The notes: a model not told the origin generated them from the letters alone. A stretch of 64,000 nt of DNA from Adineta vaga (GCA_021613535.1 CP075495.1:5332001-5396000); one strand, 5' to 3'. Shown: positions 23,507 through 36,492, numbered from the stretch's first letter. Made by a program: numbers and translations.

Positions 23507-26500
23507 ATGCGTTATCGACTTAGTCACGCATTACGTTTAGTTATTGCACTTGTATTTCTTATTTTTATGGTCCCTTTTCTTCTATCAAAACTTGATTCGA
23601 ACAGTAATCAGTCGGCAATTTCAAATAAAGAAGATGATTTTGCTCAAGTAAATAATTATTGTTTTGAACAAAAAAGCATGCGTTCATTTATGTTTATTGT
23701 GGATATTTTTCAGCATCAACTGCCCAAAGAAGGAACGATTGGACAATGATGCACACCCAAAAACTAACAGTTTACAACCAAGAATGAGTAGTTCACTAGG
23801 CAATTATGAACCGAAAGATGTATCAACACGAACAGGTCCAGGCGAAGGAGGTAAAATGAGAATGAATTCGATTGATTATTGATTGATCTTTTTTTTCAAT
23901 AGGAGTTCCTGTCATACTTTCACCTGCAGAAGAACAAGCAGCACAAAAAACCATAACTCAATATGGTTTCAATATGGTTGCTTCGGATAAAATATCCATG
24001 GATAGAAATATCAAAGACACAAGACCTGCCGAGTAAGATTCTTGATCAACTTCATAAAAGTTTTTGGTTTTTTATATATAAATCGTTTTCTTAATCGTTT
24101 TTAGATGTAAAAATTGGATCTATCCTGAAGTGCAAAATTTACCAACAGCTTCCGTTATTCTTGTCTTTTATGATGAAGGTTGGAGTGTATTATTACGTAC
24201 TGTACATAGTGTTATTAAAACATCACCTAAAGAATTACTCAAAGATATTATTTTAATTGATGATGGCAGTAGTGATCGTATGTTATTTTGTATCTCTATT
24301 ATACAAATCTACGTATGACAATTATATTTCGTTTTGTTTTTAGCTGATCTAAAAGAACGATTAGAAAAATATATTGAACGTTGGAATGGTCTTGTTAAAT
24401 TATATCGAACAGGGAAACGTGTTGGCTTGATAGCGGCACGTACACTCGGTGCCGAAAAATCTACTGGTGATGTTATTATTGTTCTCGATGCTCATTGTGA
24501 ATGTGTATGTATTAATCAATGATCGATTGAAATTTTTTTTCGAAGAGTTTTTCTTCTCCTTCTAGGTTATCAACTGGCTTCCACCACTATTGACACGTAT
24601 TGCATTGAATCGCAAAGCATTAGCCGTTCCTATCGTTGATGGTCTTGAATGGAAAACATTAGAGCACACAAATATCTATGGTTCATCTAATTTTCGAGGC
24701 ATATGGGAATGGGGATTTTTATATAAAGAAACTGAAGTACCTGAACAAGAATTGAAAAAAAGAAAATATTCATCAGAACCCTATTGGTACGATCTAATTC
24801 AATTTTACAGATTGAAATATAGTTCCAGATATTGGTTTTAGGTCACCAACTCATGCTGGTGGTCTATTAGCTATTGATCGTCAATGGTTCTTTGAATTAG
24901 GTGCTTATGATCCTGGTATTCGAGTATGGGGAGCTGAACAATATGAATTATCATTTAAAGTTTGGCAATGTGGTGGTGTAGTAGAATGGGTACCATGTTC
25001 TCATGTTGCACATGCTTATCGTGGTCCACGAAGTCATTCATCACATGTACCTGGTGCAAGTCCATATCAAACAGCTATTAACCATATGCGTTTAGCCGAA
25101 GTATGGATGGATGAATATGCTGAATATTATTATATACGTGAACCAGCTATTCGTACATTAAATTATGGTGATATATCCGAACGAAAACAATTGAGAACTA
25201 AATTACAATGTAAACCATTTAAATGGTTCATGGAAAATATTGCTTATGATGTTTTACAAAAATTTCCACCACCACCTAAAAATGTCGTTTGGGGAGAAGT
25301 ATGTGGAAAACATATTAATTTGTTTTTTTGATAAAACTATACGACATGAAATATTTATCTAGTGCAAAAATATCAAACATTCCGGTGTGTTTAAATGATC
25401 GAGGAGCATCATTTGGTCAACCTATTGGTGTCAGTGGATGTTATAGACAAGTAAGATTTCTTTCTTTTACTGAGAAAACAACATGCTGATTGTTATAAGA
25501 AAAGTATATGACGTGCGATTTTACATTTGATTACAGAATTCACTGAATAATAATGCATCAATATTTGTTCATCCTAAAACATCTACAGTCTGTATAAAAT
25601 TGTCTTTTATCTGCACGAAAAATATTTATTATCTTTTTTCGAAATGAAATATTTGTTTTGGTGAATTGATTTATCGAGATATAGTATATTTTTTCTTTCG
25701 TTTACAAACTTATGACCGACTTGTTAGACAAACTATACGAATATTCTTTGAAGTTAACCTTGTGAGTATGTTGACAATTAGCACGAACACCGATCAATAT
25801 TTGTCAGAGGATTAAATGAAACACAACAAGTAATTTTTCATCGACCAATCGCACATTCAGATAAAGTTGTCTATTCGAAGAAAAGAGGACTAGTAAACTT
25901 GTTGAAAATACTTGATTGAAATCATCACCGATGCGAATCATACTTAGAAATTTTGATGAATTATAGCTTTACATCAGGGTCATCGATGACGTATATTTTG
26001 TTGATTCTGCATCAAAGTCACAGTAGACTTTATTTTCCTATGCATTATCATACAGGAGTGTTTACCAGATGGTTTATCACTAAAAAAACATGAATGTTCT
26101 TTCTCGGAACAAAAATCTTCATAGTCAGATCGTCTTAATCTTTGCTATTGTGTGATAAAGTGATACCAAAAACAATTCAGAAGAAATTCCATATATCTTC
26201 ATAGATATATCAACTATTCGTATTGTTTATGAAAACACATAAGGGAAAGTGGTGGGATTTTGGTTACACCTTGATAAGTAATATTAAACAATAATTTTAT
26301 TTCAAAATATTTGTTTAGAGTGTTTGGCGTTTAAATGAAGGAGGCGAAATATCGTCTGGTGAACATTGTTTTATATCTGATCATGAGATAGTCAAGAAAA
26401 AATTTTGTTTGGATCATAATGGTCAATGGAATCCTCTTGGTGAATGGCAATATGATAAAGTAATTGAACATCAATATGAAATGATTTGTTCCAACTTTTG

Positions 26501-26636
26501 TATTTAGGCAATCAAACAAATTCGAAGCAATAAAGAACATCTATGTATGGAATCAAATGGTAGTGATTTAAAACTTAGTAAATGTGATGAAACTAATCAA
26601 GCACAGCAATGGGAATGGACAGAAATTCATTATTGA
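23507..26636 (+). CDS. GALNT7: Polypeptide N-acetylgalactosaminyltransferase, GALNT7-like
   Basis: A Golgi type II enzyme of mucin-type O-glycosylation that moves GalNAc from UDP-GalNAc to Ser/Thr. Start ATG 23507 gives a short cytosolic tail and a signal anchor (LVIALVFLIFMVPFLL). The catalytic domain reads PTASVILVFYDEGWSVLLRT, DIILIDDGSSD and VIIVLDAHCECVINWLPPLL, the last with the metal-binding DxH as DAH. It continues with PTHAGGLLAIDRQWFFELGA, WGAEQYELSFKVWQCGGVVE and FKWFMENIAYDVLQKFPPPP. A C-terminal ricin-type lectin domain includes GVCLNDRG, SVWRLNEGG and HLCMESNG and ends WEWTEIHY before TGA 26634-26636. The wording around the DAH and PPPPKNVVWGE resembles GALNT7, a glycopeptide-preferring member. 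The usual WGGEN reads WGAEQ. The lectin part is split by an intron of about 870 bases (25451-26318). Confidence 0.85.
25451..26318 (+). other. Long intron inside the GALNT7-like gene
   Basis: Spans GTAAGA to TTTAG between GCYRQ and SVWRLNEGG. It is over ten times the usual intron length here. A second acceptor-like TTACAG at 25531-25536 opens a short frame (NSLNNNASIFVHPK), so a cassette exon is possible. No repeat or known element was seen. Confidence 0.5.
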
Positions 26637-27029
26637 TATTTGCTATAAGCTTGTCTTATTTGTTATTTAATTTGTTGAATTATTCTTGTTGTTTTTTTTA
26701 TTTATTCTTTACCAAAGAAAAAAAAAGGAAAAGAATTCAGTACTTGTTCGTTTTGTTTCTATTGGTTAAGTCAACTTATTATCGTTATCTATTACTTTTA
26801 TTCCTCATCTTCTTTTTTCTTCTTCTTCTTCTACTACTAGTATCATTACTAGAAGAGAATAAATTTCAATATGCATATTCACTTTATCTTAATATGGCGA
26901 TAGTGTGTTTTTTGTTTATTTTGCTTTTTTAAGATGTCAATACTTTTTATGAATTTTGCTCGCTGTAATTTTTTTATTCGAAGGGTATGTCATATAAAAT
27001 TCTATGACACTATTTCTATTCATTTTCAG
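26637..27029. other. Intergenic region between GALNT7-like and DNPEP
   Basis: AT-rich, with a long pyrimidine stretch near 26780-26850 that makes a spurious hydrophobic frame. It ends in a clear splice acceptor (TTCATTTTCAG) directly before the DNPEP start codon. Confidence 0.45.
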
Positions 27030-29192
27030 ATGACGTCATTAGCTGGTTCAGTCTCCAAGAATGTCGATGGATTTTTGAAGTTTATTAATAAAAGTCCAAC
27101 AGCATTTCATTGTAAGTACTTTCCGTATTTTTTTGTCTTTGAATAATTGAGGATGAAATCTTATTAAGGTGTGGATAATGTTAAGAAAACATTAACTTCT
27201 GCTGGTTTCAAAGAATTACGAGAAAATGAACAGTGGAATATTGAACCAATGGGAAAAGTAAGAGAAAAAGAAATAGAGAAGTAAAAGAATTTTATTTTCG
27301 ATCCTTTTTTTAGTATTTTGTGATTAAAAATGCTTCATGTATTGCAGCATTTGCTGTCGGTGGAAAATATCAAAATGGTAATGGATTTGCTTTGACAGCT
27401 ACACATACAGATTCGCCTCATTTACGAGTATGTTATAAATAGAATTGAATATAGAAGAGGAAGAGAAAATATCGATATTACCTGAATAGAGATAGGTACA
27501 ATTTGATCGATGTTTTTCATGTGATTAGAATTGAATTATGACTATTTTGATTGAAAAACTAACAAAATCAGATTAGTTTTTAATGATTTTCTCATGTTAC
27601 ATAGGTAAAACCAGTATCGAAACGGGACACATGTGATTATTTACAAGTTAATGTTGAATGTTATGGAGGTGGTATTTGGCATACATGGTTCGATCGTGAT
27701 TTAACATTAGCTGGTCGTGTTTTTTTTCGAGTTTGTTTTACTATATCTTTATTATTATTCATGCCATGTTATTTTAAATCTAGAAAACTAATGACAAAAT
27801 TTGTCAACATTTGGTACATATCGATCGACCAATACTTCGCGTACCAACAATTGCTATTCATCTTAAACGTGATACCAATGAAAAATTAGAAATTAATAAA
27901 CAAGATCATTTGTAAGTATGAATTATTTCAATTGATTCGATTTTTTCCAAATTGTTTCCTTAGACAAGCTGTTTTATCATTAAAAACTGAAGAAGAATTA
28001 AATAAATCGTGCAAAAAAGAAGAACCATGTGAGACAACTAAAGTCTTAACTGATGAAGTATGTTACAAAGTTTGATTTATTTCTCGAATTCGTATGTAAA
28101 CTTGTTTTTTTCAATGCTAATTTTTAGTCAAAAAAACACCATAGTCAATTATTAGAATTACTTGCGAATGAATGTCAATGCCAAGCGAAAGATATCATTA
28201 ATTTCGATTTAATTCTTGCTGATACTCAACCATCATGCGTTGGTGGCTTACGAAATGAATTCATTTATTCGGGACGATTGGACAATCAAATGAGTGCATA
28301 TTGTGCAATTCAAGTATAACATCAATTTCTATTCTTTTCTACTGGTAAATTTCAATTCAATGGTTATCTCTTCTTTTCAGGGTCTTATTCATTCATTGGA
28401 TACTCTTCCAGAAGAAACATTTATTCGTGGTGCTTTATTATATGATAACGAAGAAGTAAATATGCTTATTTTTCAATGTGAACTTCTCTATTTCGGAAAC
28501 TTTAGATCGGTTCGGAAAGTGCTCAAGGTGCTATGAGTGAATTTACTCAACATACGTTACGACGTATAACACGTGATGAATATGAACGTTCAATTTCAAA
28601 TTCATTTCTTGTTTCAGCTGATATGGCTCGTATGTAGAAGTACATTCTATGTTCGCATACATCGCTCGATTTCTTCTTTTACATCTAGATGCCATTCATC
28701 CTAATTATAGCAGTCTTCATGACCGAGATCATCAACCATCATTATTGAACGGTGGTGTTGTTGTGAAAACAAATTGTAACAATCGTTATGCTACAACAGC
28801 ATTTACATCGACAGTTATAAAGGAAATCGCTCGATTAAGCAATGTTCCAGTTCAGGTTCGATCGTTCTCTTTATTTTGAACATTGACTTTTAGATTTGTG
28901 TTTGAATTTTCTAGGAATTCTGTATGCGAAATGATATGCCATGTGGAACAACAGTTGGTCCAATCATATCCTCTCGTCTTGGAATGTATACTGTTGATGT
29001 TGGTGCACCTCAATTATCCATGCATTCCATTCGTGAAATGACATCAACAGAAACATTAGAACATTATTTAGATTTTTTCAAAGTAAGAATAGAAGATAAA
29101 CACAAATATTAAGGAGTTTTACTATTGACTCAAATTCATTTTAGGGTTTCTACAAAAATTTCAAACAAGTTTACGATTCAATCGAACATTAA
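27030..29192 (+). CDS. DNPEP: Aspartyl aminopeptidase, family M18
   Basis: A cytosolic di-zinc aminopeptidase that removes N-terminal Asp and Glu. The ATG at 27030 ([19 protein letters not shown]) directly follows TTTTCAG. The metal and catalytic residues are all present: His and Asp in [18 protein letters not shown], Asp in [14 protein letters not shown], the Glu pair in [17 protein letters not shown] and the late His in [12 protein letters not shown]. The closing part also follows the family: [20 protein letters not shown] and [11 protein letters not shown], stop TAA 29190-29192. About ten short introns separate the exons. A Glu/Lys-rich insertion ([18 protein letters not shown]) lies mid-protein, where animal DNPEPs vary. 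The gene is followed after only 126 bases by hinderin on the same strand. Confidence 0.95.
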
Positions 29193-29265
29193 ATCATTTG
29201 ATGATTTTCTTTTTCTTTTTTTAAAAAAAAGCTTTTATTTGATTTGAAAAAAAAAACTAGTTCAT

Positions 29266-29271
29266 AATAAA
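29266..29271 (+). terminator. AATAAA polyadenylation signal of DNPEP
   Basis: AATAAA 74 bases after the DNPEP stop and only 47 bases before the next start codon. Confidence 0.6.
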
Positions 29272-29318
29272 CCGGATTCGGTGATATATTTCTTTGGAAA
29301 TGATTTTAGATTTAAATC

Positions 29319-30991
29319 ATGACTGAAGAAAATCTCATACCACCAAGCGAACATCCAGTTAGAATACGTTGGTTAAATGCAGCTGGTAAGAATTCCTAGT
29401 CTCACCCTGAATTTCTATTATTATCATCTCTGTAGATCAAAATCCAACAATTCAAAAACCAGTTGCACAACATCCGTCAACACCAGCAATCAAAATGAAT
29501 AAAGTTACTGCTCCATCTGTATTAACTAAAGCACGAACAAAGGTTTGTTTTTAATTGACTTAATGACAGACAATGTTAGTTAGTTTGATAGCATGTTACA
29601 TATATTCTTTCGAAGAAAAGAAACAATTTTTTTTAACAGACCTGGTAAAGAGAAATTGTTGTTAATTGAAAAGAAAACCTTCGCTTGGTACGACGTACAT
29701 AATTTAACTTCTGACAAGATCAATGAAATAGAGTTCATAATGACACGTCTATTATAGGTTGCAAGTGCAACAAATAATGTTCGTTTTGCTGATCAACCGG
29801 CGCCGACAACTTCTATTGATATGTCGATACAATCATCGAAAGGATTGAAAGAATTAAGTGCTGAAGATAAATTAAAAATTGCAAATTTAATCAAAGAATT
29901 AGCTCGGTAAGATATCGTTGGAATCTTTTTCTCCTTTCTCATATCATTCTATTCGGATGTGTTCGCTAGGGTCGGTCATGAGAAAGAACTTGTTGAAAAT
30001 AGACTTGAACAAGAACGAAAATTATTCGAAGGACAAATGAAAACATTGCTAACTGATTACGATAAACTAATGAAAGATAATCAAAGTAATCATTTTACTA
30101 TTTAAACTTTCAAATTATTTTGAAAAAAAAACGAACAATTCTTTAGAACTTCTTGTTCGTTATAATGAAACGAAAACAGTTTTAAATGAATTCGAAAAGA
30201 AATCTCACTTATCATCAAGAACACATGAATTTCCTAACCCTCAACGAGTACGTTTTTTTTTTCAATTGATTTTTCTCTCTCAATTCTGATCTTCGTTTCT
30301 AGTCTTCGACACCTATTGATATAATCTCAATAAAAGAATCAGCGACAATTCGTTCAGATCCAATTCCACCAACTCGTACTGCCAGTTCAGTTTTAAACGA
30401 ACAATTTCATTTAAAACAATCAATGATGGAAAAACAGTTAGAACTGCTTTATAAACAAGTATAACATTATCATTTCTTGAGAAAAGAAGATTTCAAATAA
30501 ATGGAATTATGTTTTCTTTTTCTTTTCTGTTTCTTTAGCAACAAATACTTGAAAAAGAACTTCAACAGAGAAATGCAAATTCATCACTTGAGCAAGTTGT
30601 TAAACCCATCCAGACCGTAACACGATCGACTTCACCATTGAAATACGAACGAAAAATCGATGTTGCGGAATGTGCCACATCACCTATCAAACAAACAAAA
30701 TCAGTTCTCAAGTAAAACATATTTTTGTATTTTTTTTACTATAATTTCCATAAATAATGTTTTAGGATTTCTGAAAAACAAATAATACGCCCTATTCAAA
30801 CTCAACGAGCTACTTTAGATCATAATGATGAAGATCTACTAATTTTATCGTTAAATGAATCATTACATGAACAATTACCCAAAAATGTACCGATAAACCA
30901 AAAATCTCGTGTACATTCTCATCAACCAACACATTCTTTAGTCGATTCAGATGAACAAAATCTTCTCAAAGATATCTTTTTTATTTGTTAG
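29319..30991 (+). CDS. KIAA1328: Hinderin (KIAA1328)-like coiled-coil protein
   Basis: The human protein was named for binding SMC3; its role remains poorly known. Start ATG 29319 (MTEENLIPPSEHP) lies ten bases after an acceptor-like TTTTAG. The identification rests on two conserved blocks: the helix SAEDKLKIANLIKELARVGH with EKELVENRLEQERKLFEGQM, matching the human block that contains KRRIANLIKELARV, and the very C-terminus DEQNLLKDIFFIC, matching the human ending ILEDIFFI. Between them are a second coiled coil (MMEKQLELLYKQQQILEKEL) and long polar regions with probable phosphorylation sites. Stop TAG 30989-30991. It is shorter than the vertebrate protein. The protein likely acts as a scaffold; that is inference. 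Confidence 0.82.
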
Positions 30992-32327
30992 ATATTCCGT
31001 CCAAAAAATGCCAATCATTGTCAGTATAATATGTAGAATGAAATAAATATTCCATTTGTTTGCGTTTTCTTTTTATCTTCTCTATCATAATAGATAAAAT
31101 GTGTCTTTTTCTTTTTTGTTTCATATGTCATATTTACAATTGATGATATTACGAGAACATAATTGTACTCCAGTTACGCATCGATGATCACGGGTGTTTC
31201 TAGTAACTATTCTTTATTCATACTTTATATATCAATGAAGAAACAAAATTGCATGTTTACATATACATTAACGTCATTTCCTTGCTAATTGTCTTTACAT
31301 TGTATGTTGGACCTTTCTTTCTGTTTTTTCTGTCTTTCATTAGAACGGAAAGCGAGAAAGAGTGATGTTAATGAAGAGAGTATACATTTAAGACTAGACA
31401 TATTTATTTGTGAGGTCTCCTGTCCTTGATAAGTATAAGATAGACAAATCGAACATTTTGACAACTAAAGCCTAGATCATATACATTCTATTAAATTGTT
31501 GATTTACGCTAGTCGTCTAATCGTTTTCATACATATTGCTTGTCGAGACGTAAATCGATGACTTGAATCAATAATACTTAGGTAAAAAGAAAAGAAGAAA
31601 GAAAATTGAATAGTAAAAGTATGTAAATATATGAATCAGCTACAAGTCGTGTATTCAGTTATTTCGTACAATAAACGCGCACTTTTATTCTATTCAGTCA
31701 ATGGCGAGTTTTTTGTTTTGTTGTTAGTTGATTATATAGAAGTAATAGAAACAAAAAAGAAACCCATATATATGTATTATTGTTAAAAGCAAAACATATG
31801 CTTTTTCATATTCGTTTACCTTGAAAAAAAAACCAAAACCAAAAAAATGAATACCATTATGGATTTCGATAATTTTCATTGTCAATATAATACAATCAAT
31901 TGATCATATATACATATAGATGTACGTATATACGTGGTAAGATGATCTATTTATTTTTGTCAAGTTTTGAAAAGAGAAAGAGAGAGTAAGAAAAAGCAAA
32001 AAGGTGTAATTTGTTTTCGGGTTATATAAATAAAAATGTCCGAATCAGGTAAGAAAGAAAAAAGGTTTTTCTTGTTTCGACAGTTAACAAGATCTGTTCT
32101 GCAGATGTACGTGCATAATGCGTCAGGTCGAGAAAAGTTGTTGGCTCTTTTTCTTCTTCTTCTTCTTCTTCGTCGTCTTCTTCTGTTTTTCTTTCCTTTT
32201 CTTTTCTTCTTTTCTTTTAGATTAACACACATATAGAATGCGCTGAATTTCATCTACTTTTATTTAATAACAAAACAAAAAAACTCTTCCATCACCAGCC
32301 ACTTGAATCTCGTTTTCAATTCGACAA
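30992..32327. other. Intergenic region between hinderin and RNF19
   Basis: About 1.3 kb, AT-rich, without a supported gene. Near its right end is a long TTC/pyrimidine microsatellite (32146-32219) followed by an acceptor-like TTTTCTTTTAG at 32219, so a 5' UTR intron of the RNF19 gene may end here. Confidence 0.4.
32146..32219. repeat. TTC-rich microsatellite and pyrimidine tract
   Basis: About 75 bases of ttc, gtc and tttc units. It ends in TTTTAG, as a strong polypyrimidine-acceptor signal would on the plus strand. Confidence 0.75.
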
Positions 32328-34510
32328 ATGTATCCTGGTGAAACATCTACATCAAGCTCGAAAAAACATCATCGAATTCATCCTATCAATGATTCTAATT
32401 CGACTACAAATGATCATCAAAAAGCACATATTATTTTAAATCTATCTTCAAATGATGAAGATACATCTTTACCGACTCGTCCTATAAATCAACGAACAAA
32501 TTCACAAACATCCAATTCGTCATCCTCAATCGATATTCGAGCGACTGATGTCATTAAACGTATCACAAGTCCATCGGGTACCATGTCAAATACGGACGAA
32601 ATTCTTCCTCAAACATTTCTTCGTCGCATGTCAGTTAATTTTCATATGAATTCATTAGTACCAGCAGGATCATCTACAACGGTTCTACCATCGATACATG
32701 ATGTTAATTCAACCGTTAATACCGATGATAATTGTACTCATTCAGTGATAACAACAATTACAAATTTATATAATAATACGAATGAATGTGAAATATGTTA
32801 TTCATCTAATGAATGTGAAAATTTACAAATGTGTAAACATCATTTTTGTTCCACATGTTTACGAACATATCTAGTTGATAAAATACGAAATGGTTGTCCA
32901 GCATTATTAGAATGTCCACATAGTGATTGCAAACAAATCATGCATCCCGATGATATAAAAAGATTATTAAATGAAAGTCAAACGTATGAACGTTATGAAA
33001 CATTTATGTTAAGACGTGTTCTACAAAAAATGCCCGATACTCGATGGTGTCCGTATGTAGAAATTTATTGAAAATAATCAATTAATTATTGAAAATAAAA
33101 ATCGTTTGTATTTTTAGTTATCCTAACTGTGATTTTGCCGTTTTGGTTGAAAATGCACGTAAAGCAAGTAAATTCGATTGTCCTGTTTGTAAAAAGCCAT
33201 TTTGTCAACGTTGTTCACAAGTATGGCATCCAAATTTAACATGTGAACTTGCTTCTGCTCAACGTGCTGCTCAAGATCCAACTCTCGAAATGTTAATGAA
33301 ATCAAGTTCAACGGGAGGACATATTCGAGCATGTCCACGATGTAAGTTCTTTTTTTTTCTTACATAAGGAAAAATATAATTTGACAGAAAACAGATATTC
33401 AATTCTGCGTAGTACACAAGAAATATGAATCAATGTCTTGTTTGTCTCTCAAGGACAAATTTTCACTCTCGTTTGTTTTTTTCTTCTTCACAATGACAAG
33501 TTCTCAAATGTTGCACCGAGGAGATTTGTCAGGTGTGTAGATCAAAATACATTCAAATTATAAAAAAGAAAAAAAATTACTTGCATAGAGTCAGTTTTTC
33601 TTCACTACTAATGAAAATATGTGGGTGTGTTGTGTATGTTCTTTTCATCTATCAAATTATCATTATTAATGACAGTCGAAAAGAGAAAATGCACTTTATT
33701 AGTCAATTATTCAGTAATAAATCATTTCTCAATGATAGTGATCAAAACATAGATTGAAAGTATATGAAAATTTTTCAATTTATTTGGTACATTTTCATCT
33801 CGATCAAGTTCATACTATGTAGTTTTGCTTACATAGACAACACACAAAGATATCTAAACAATAAGTGTCTCCCTTATGATTAGATCATTCGGGAACTTAA
33901 GATAGGAAATTCATCAGAATAAGTTGCAAAATGAACTTAATATAATCGAGAGTTTTGTGTTCCTTAATTTGATACGGTCTACATTCTCAAATAGACAACA
34001 TTTGTTTTTTTCTAATCTTCTTTCTTTTCATTATTTCTAGGTAAAAGTCCAATAGAAAAATTAAATGATGGTTCATGTAATCATATTCGTTGTGCTATAT
34101 GTACATGTGAATTTTGTTGGTTATGTATGAAAGAAGTTGATAATTTGCATTTCATTACTCCAACTGGCTGTACATTTTACGGTCAAAAACGTTGGTCGAA
34201 ACGTAAATCTATCTTATTTCTCATACTTTCCTGGATCATCACTCCCATTCTTGCAATATTATTAATTGTTTTAGCTATTCCAATTTTATTAATACTATTG
34301 CCAATTATGATGACAAGAAAGTTTTATCAACATTCAGTTGATATACATATTGGTTCATGTCGTCGTTTTATTCTTTGTACATTTGTATTTATTAGTATAT
34401 TTATTTTAACACCGTTAATTTTATTACTTGCTTTAATTGTTGGTATCCCATTATTGATTTTTTTTATCTATTTTTATATGCCAAAAAGATATATAACTGC
34501 GAATTTTTAG
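32328..34510 (+). CDS. RNF19A: RNF19A/B-type RBR E3 ubiquitin ligase
   Basis: A RING-in-between-RING ligase anchored in the ER membrane. Start ATG 32328; the first 150 residues are Ser/Thr/Asn-rich and disordered. RING1 reads CEICYSSNECENLQMCKHHF through CPHSDCKQIMHPDDI; the IBR has CPYPNCDFAVLV across the first intron, then CPVCKKPFCQRCSQVWHPN. RING2 reads CPRCKSPIEKLNDGSCNHIR, with the Cys of DGSCNH as the expected catalytic thioester residue, then CEFCWLCMKEVDNLHFITPT. GCTFYGQKRWSKRK leads into two long C-terminal membrane segments, as in RNF19A/B (dorfin). The protein ends soon after them (TAG at 34508-34510), so the long C-terminal tail of the vertebrate proteins is absent. RING2 is split by an intron of about 700 bases (33343-34040). 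Confidence 0.92.
33343..34040 (+). other. Long intron in the RNF19-like gene
   Basis: GTAAGT to TTTCTAG, splitting the codons for CPRC and KSPIEK. The inside is AT-rich with no recognised repeat or gene. Confidence 0.6.
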
Positions 34511-34664
34511 CATAAAAGAAAAATCTTTGTTTTCATTTTTTCTTGTTGTTAATTTTATTTTTTATTGAGTACGCATCAAATGTTAAATATATATTATATA
34601 TAATTATAAGAAGAAAAGAAAAAGATGAAGGAAATAATATCAATGTACATAGATTGAATTGAGT

Positions 34665-36492
34665 TTAAGCGATTGTACAAGAACTTTCGGACGGTGTCAT
34701 TCCTTGTGGAATAGGTATTTCGCGAGCTTCTTTTACATCACGAGCATGTTTATCTTCTTTATATGGCTAAAAGAAATCAAGAGAATTGTTTAGAAATTAT
34801 GGATGAAAGATTTAAAAAAAAGAAAAGTTTACTTTGCCAACATTTCGACCAATATCAAATGCTCGATATGCATCAGCAGAAAAGAGAGAATTTAATTTTG
34901 CAGGAATGTACTCCTCAGCAGGTAAAATTCCATGTGTTGCATTTCCTTCCAATGGTAATAAATCAGTTGCTGCTCTTTTATGATGCCTAAAAAATGATGA
35001 TGAAAACAATTGTTGAGTTCAGAAATGTTAACTTACATGACATTATTTTCAAATTCAATTGTCGATTGAACACGACGAATTAATGAATCAAGTTGAAGAA
35101 AAAATGGATGTCGTTGTGGAGATCCAGCTCCTTTTGTTTTTGAATATTGTTCACAGAAACTAGCTGCTTGTTGTTGAACTAAATAAATTCACTGATACAT
35201 ATGAACAAAATACATCGACACTCACTTTTGCTTGCTTCTTCAGCAATTCTCAAGGCATTTGGTGCATCATTCTTTTTGAGAAATTCCAATGCTTGATATG
35301 CTCGTGCCTAAATAACAAACACACATGTTTGTACATCGTTTTTCTATTGCACTCAATTGTACTTCAGCTAAATAAAACTTTGCTTTTAATCCAAAATACA
35401 TACGCCATTGTCCTACAACTTTGTCATCAAATGATGTCAATTGTTGACCTAGATATACACATATATATATATATATTGACATTGAATTTAACACTATTCT
35501 ATTCAAATCATTTTACCTCCCATTTCAAAATATTGTGAAATTTGATTACTGATACCTGAAATCAGTGTATTGTCTTGTTTTGCATTTATAGCTCGTGCTA
35601 ATGTAACTATACATATATAAACAAACGAAATAATTAGAAAATTCCTCTCTTATAAAAAGTAAAACATACCTTCATGAAATTCTCCTAAACAGCTATAATA
35701 ATAAGCAGCGAGAATTTTTTCATTAACATCTGAACATAGTGGTAATTTCACATTATGTAACTTTTGTGCTTCAACGTCCTATTGAATTGGAAATACAGTT
35801 TAAGATGAAAGAAATAACAGTGAAAAAACGAACCATGACATGTTTGAACATTCCGGCAGCAATTCGAAGTGATTTATGAACATCAAGTGCATCTTTATCA
35901 CTTGGTCTAAAATAAACGAATTATTCAAATGACATTGTTACATTGAACTTACGTGCTACTCTTTGAAGCAACATATGCGGCATGTTTTGTATACCACATC
36001 GCCATATTCAATGTCATACAACAGATTTCAAATTGTGCATCTTGAATATCTCTAAATTAAATGAATTAAACAAATAGATTCGTTTATATAATTTGAACTC
36101 TATCCGTACGTAATTGTTTCAGTTTTTGTCAATGAATCACTCCAATAAAATTTCGTTGTATAACGTAATTTTGAATCATCACTAACTCCGTCCGGTGCAG
36201 TAATAAAACCCGTTAAGAATGAAATATATTTATCAAATAGATCTCGAACAGCTGGTGTTTCAAGCATTGGATTACATAATGATTGTAATAGTTCCAAACG
36301 TAATTGACGTAATTGACTATAAAAGACAAACGAATATAGTAAGAAAAAAGCAATTTTTAATTTCGAAGAATATGTAATTTACGAGCATATTTGCATAGCA
36401 TCTGTACTTGATGGTGATGTACGATGATCAAACGATACGATGCCCGTTGATTTTAAAGGATTTCGATGAAACCAATGATTGATTGTAAACAT
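34665..36492 (-). CDS. BROX: BROX, BRO1-domain protein with a CaaX tail
   Basis: A BRO1-domain protein that binds ESCRT-III (CHMP4) on membranes, including the nuclear envelope. Start ATG 36492 (MFTINHWFHRNPLKSTG); about ten short exons. The BRO1 helical domain covers most of the length: LRLELLQSLCNPMLETPAVR, DAQFEICCMTLNMAMWYTKH, CLGEFHEVTLARAINAKQDN, VVGQWRMYFGLKAKFYLAEV and LPAEEYIPAKLNSLFSADAY. There is no V domain or proline-rich tail, unlike ALIX and HD-PTP. The last residues are SESSCTIA followed by TAA, a good CaaX box (Cys-Thr-Ile-Ala) for farnesylation, as in human BROX, whose end is also a CaaX motif. Converges with RNF19, with only about 155 bases between the stops. Confidence 0.9.

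Noticed and set aside
26609-26932. A 107-codon frame after the GALNT gene
   Set aside because: It overlaps the last GALNT codons out of frame and is made of a pyrimidine-rich 3' UTR giving Leu/Phe runs.
31960-32253. A 97-codon minus-strand frame with an arginine run
   Set aside because: The Arg run is the reverse reading of the TTC microsatellite.
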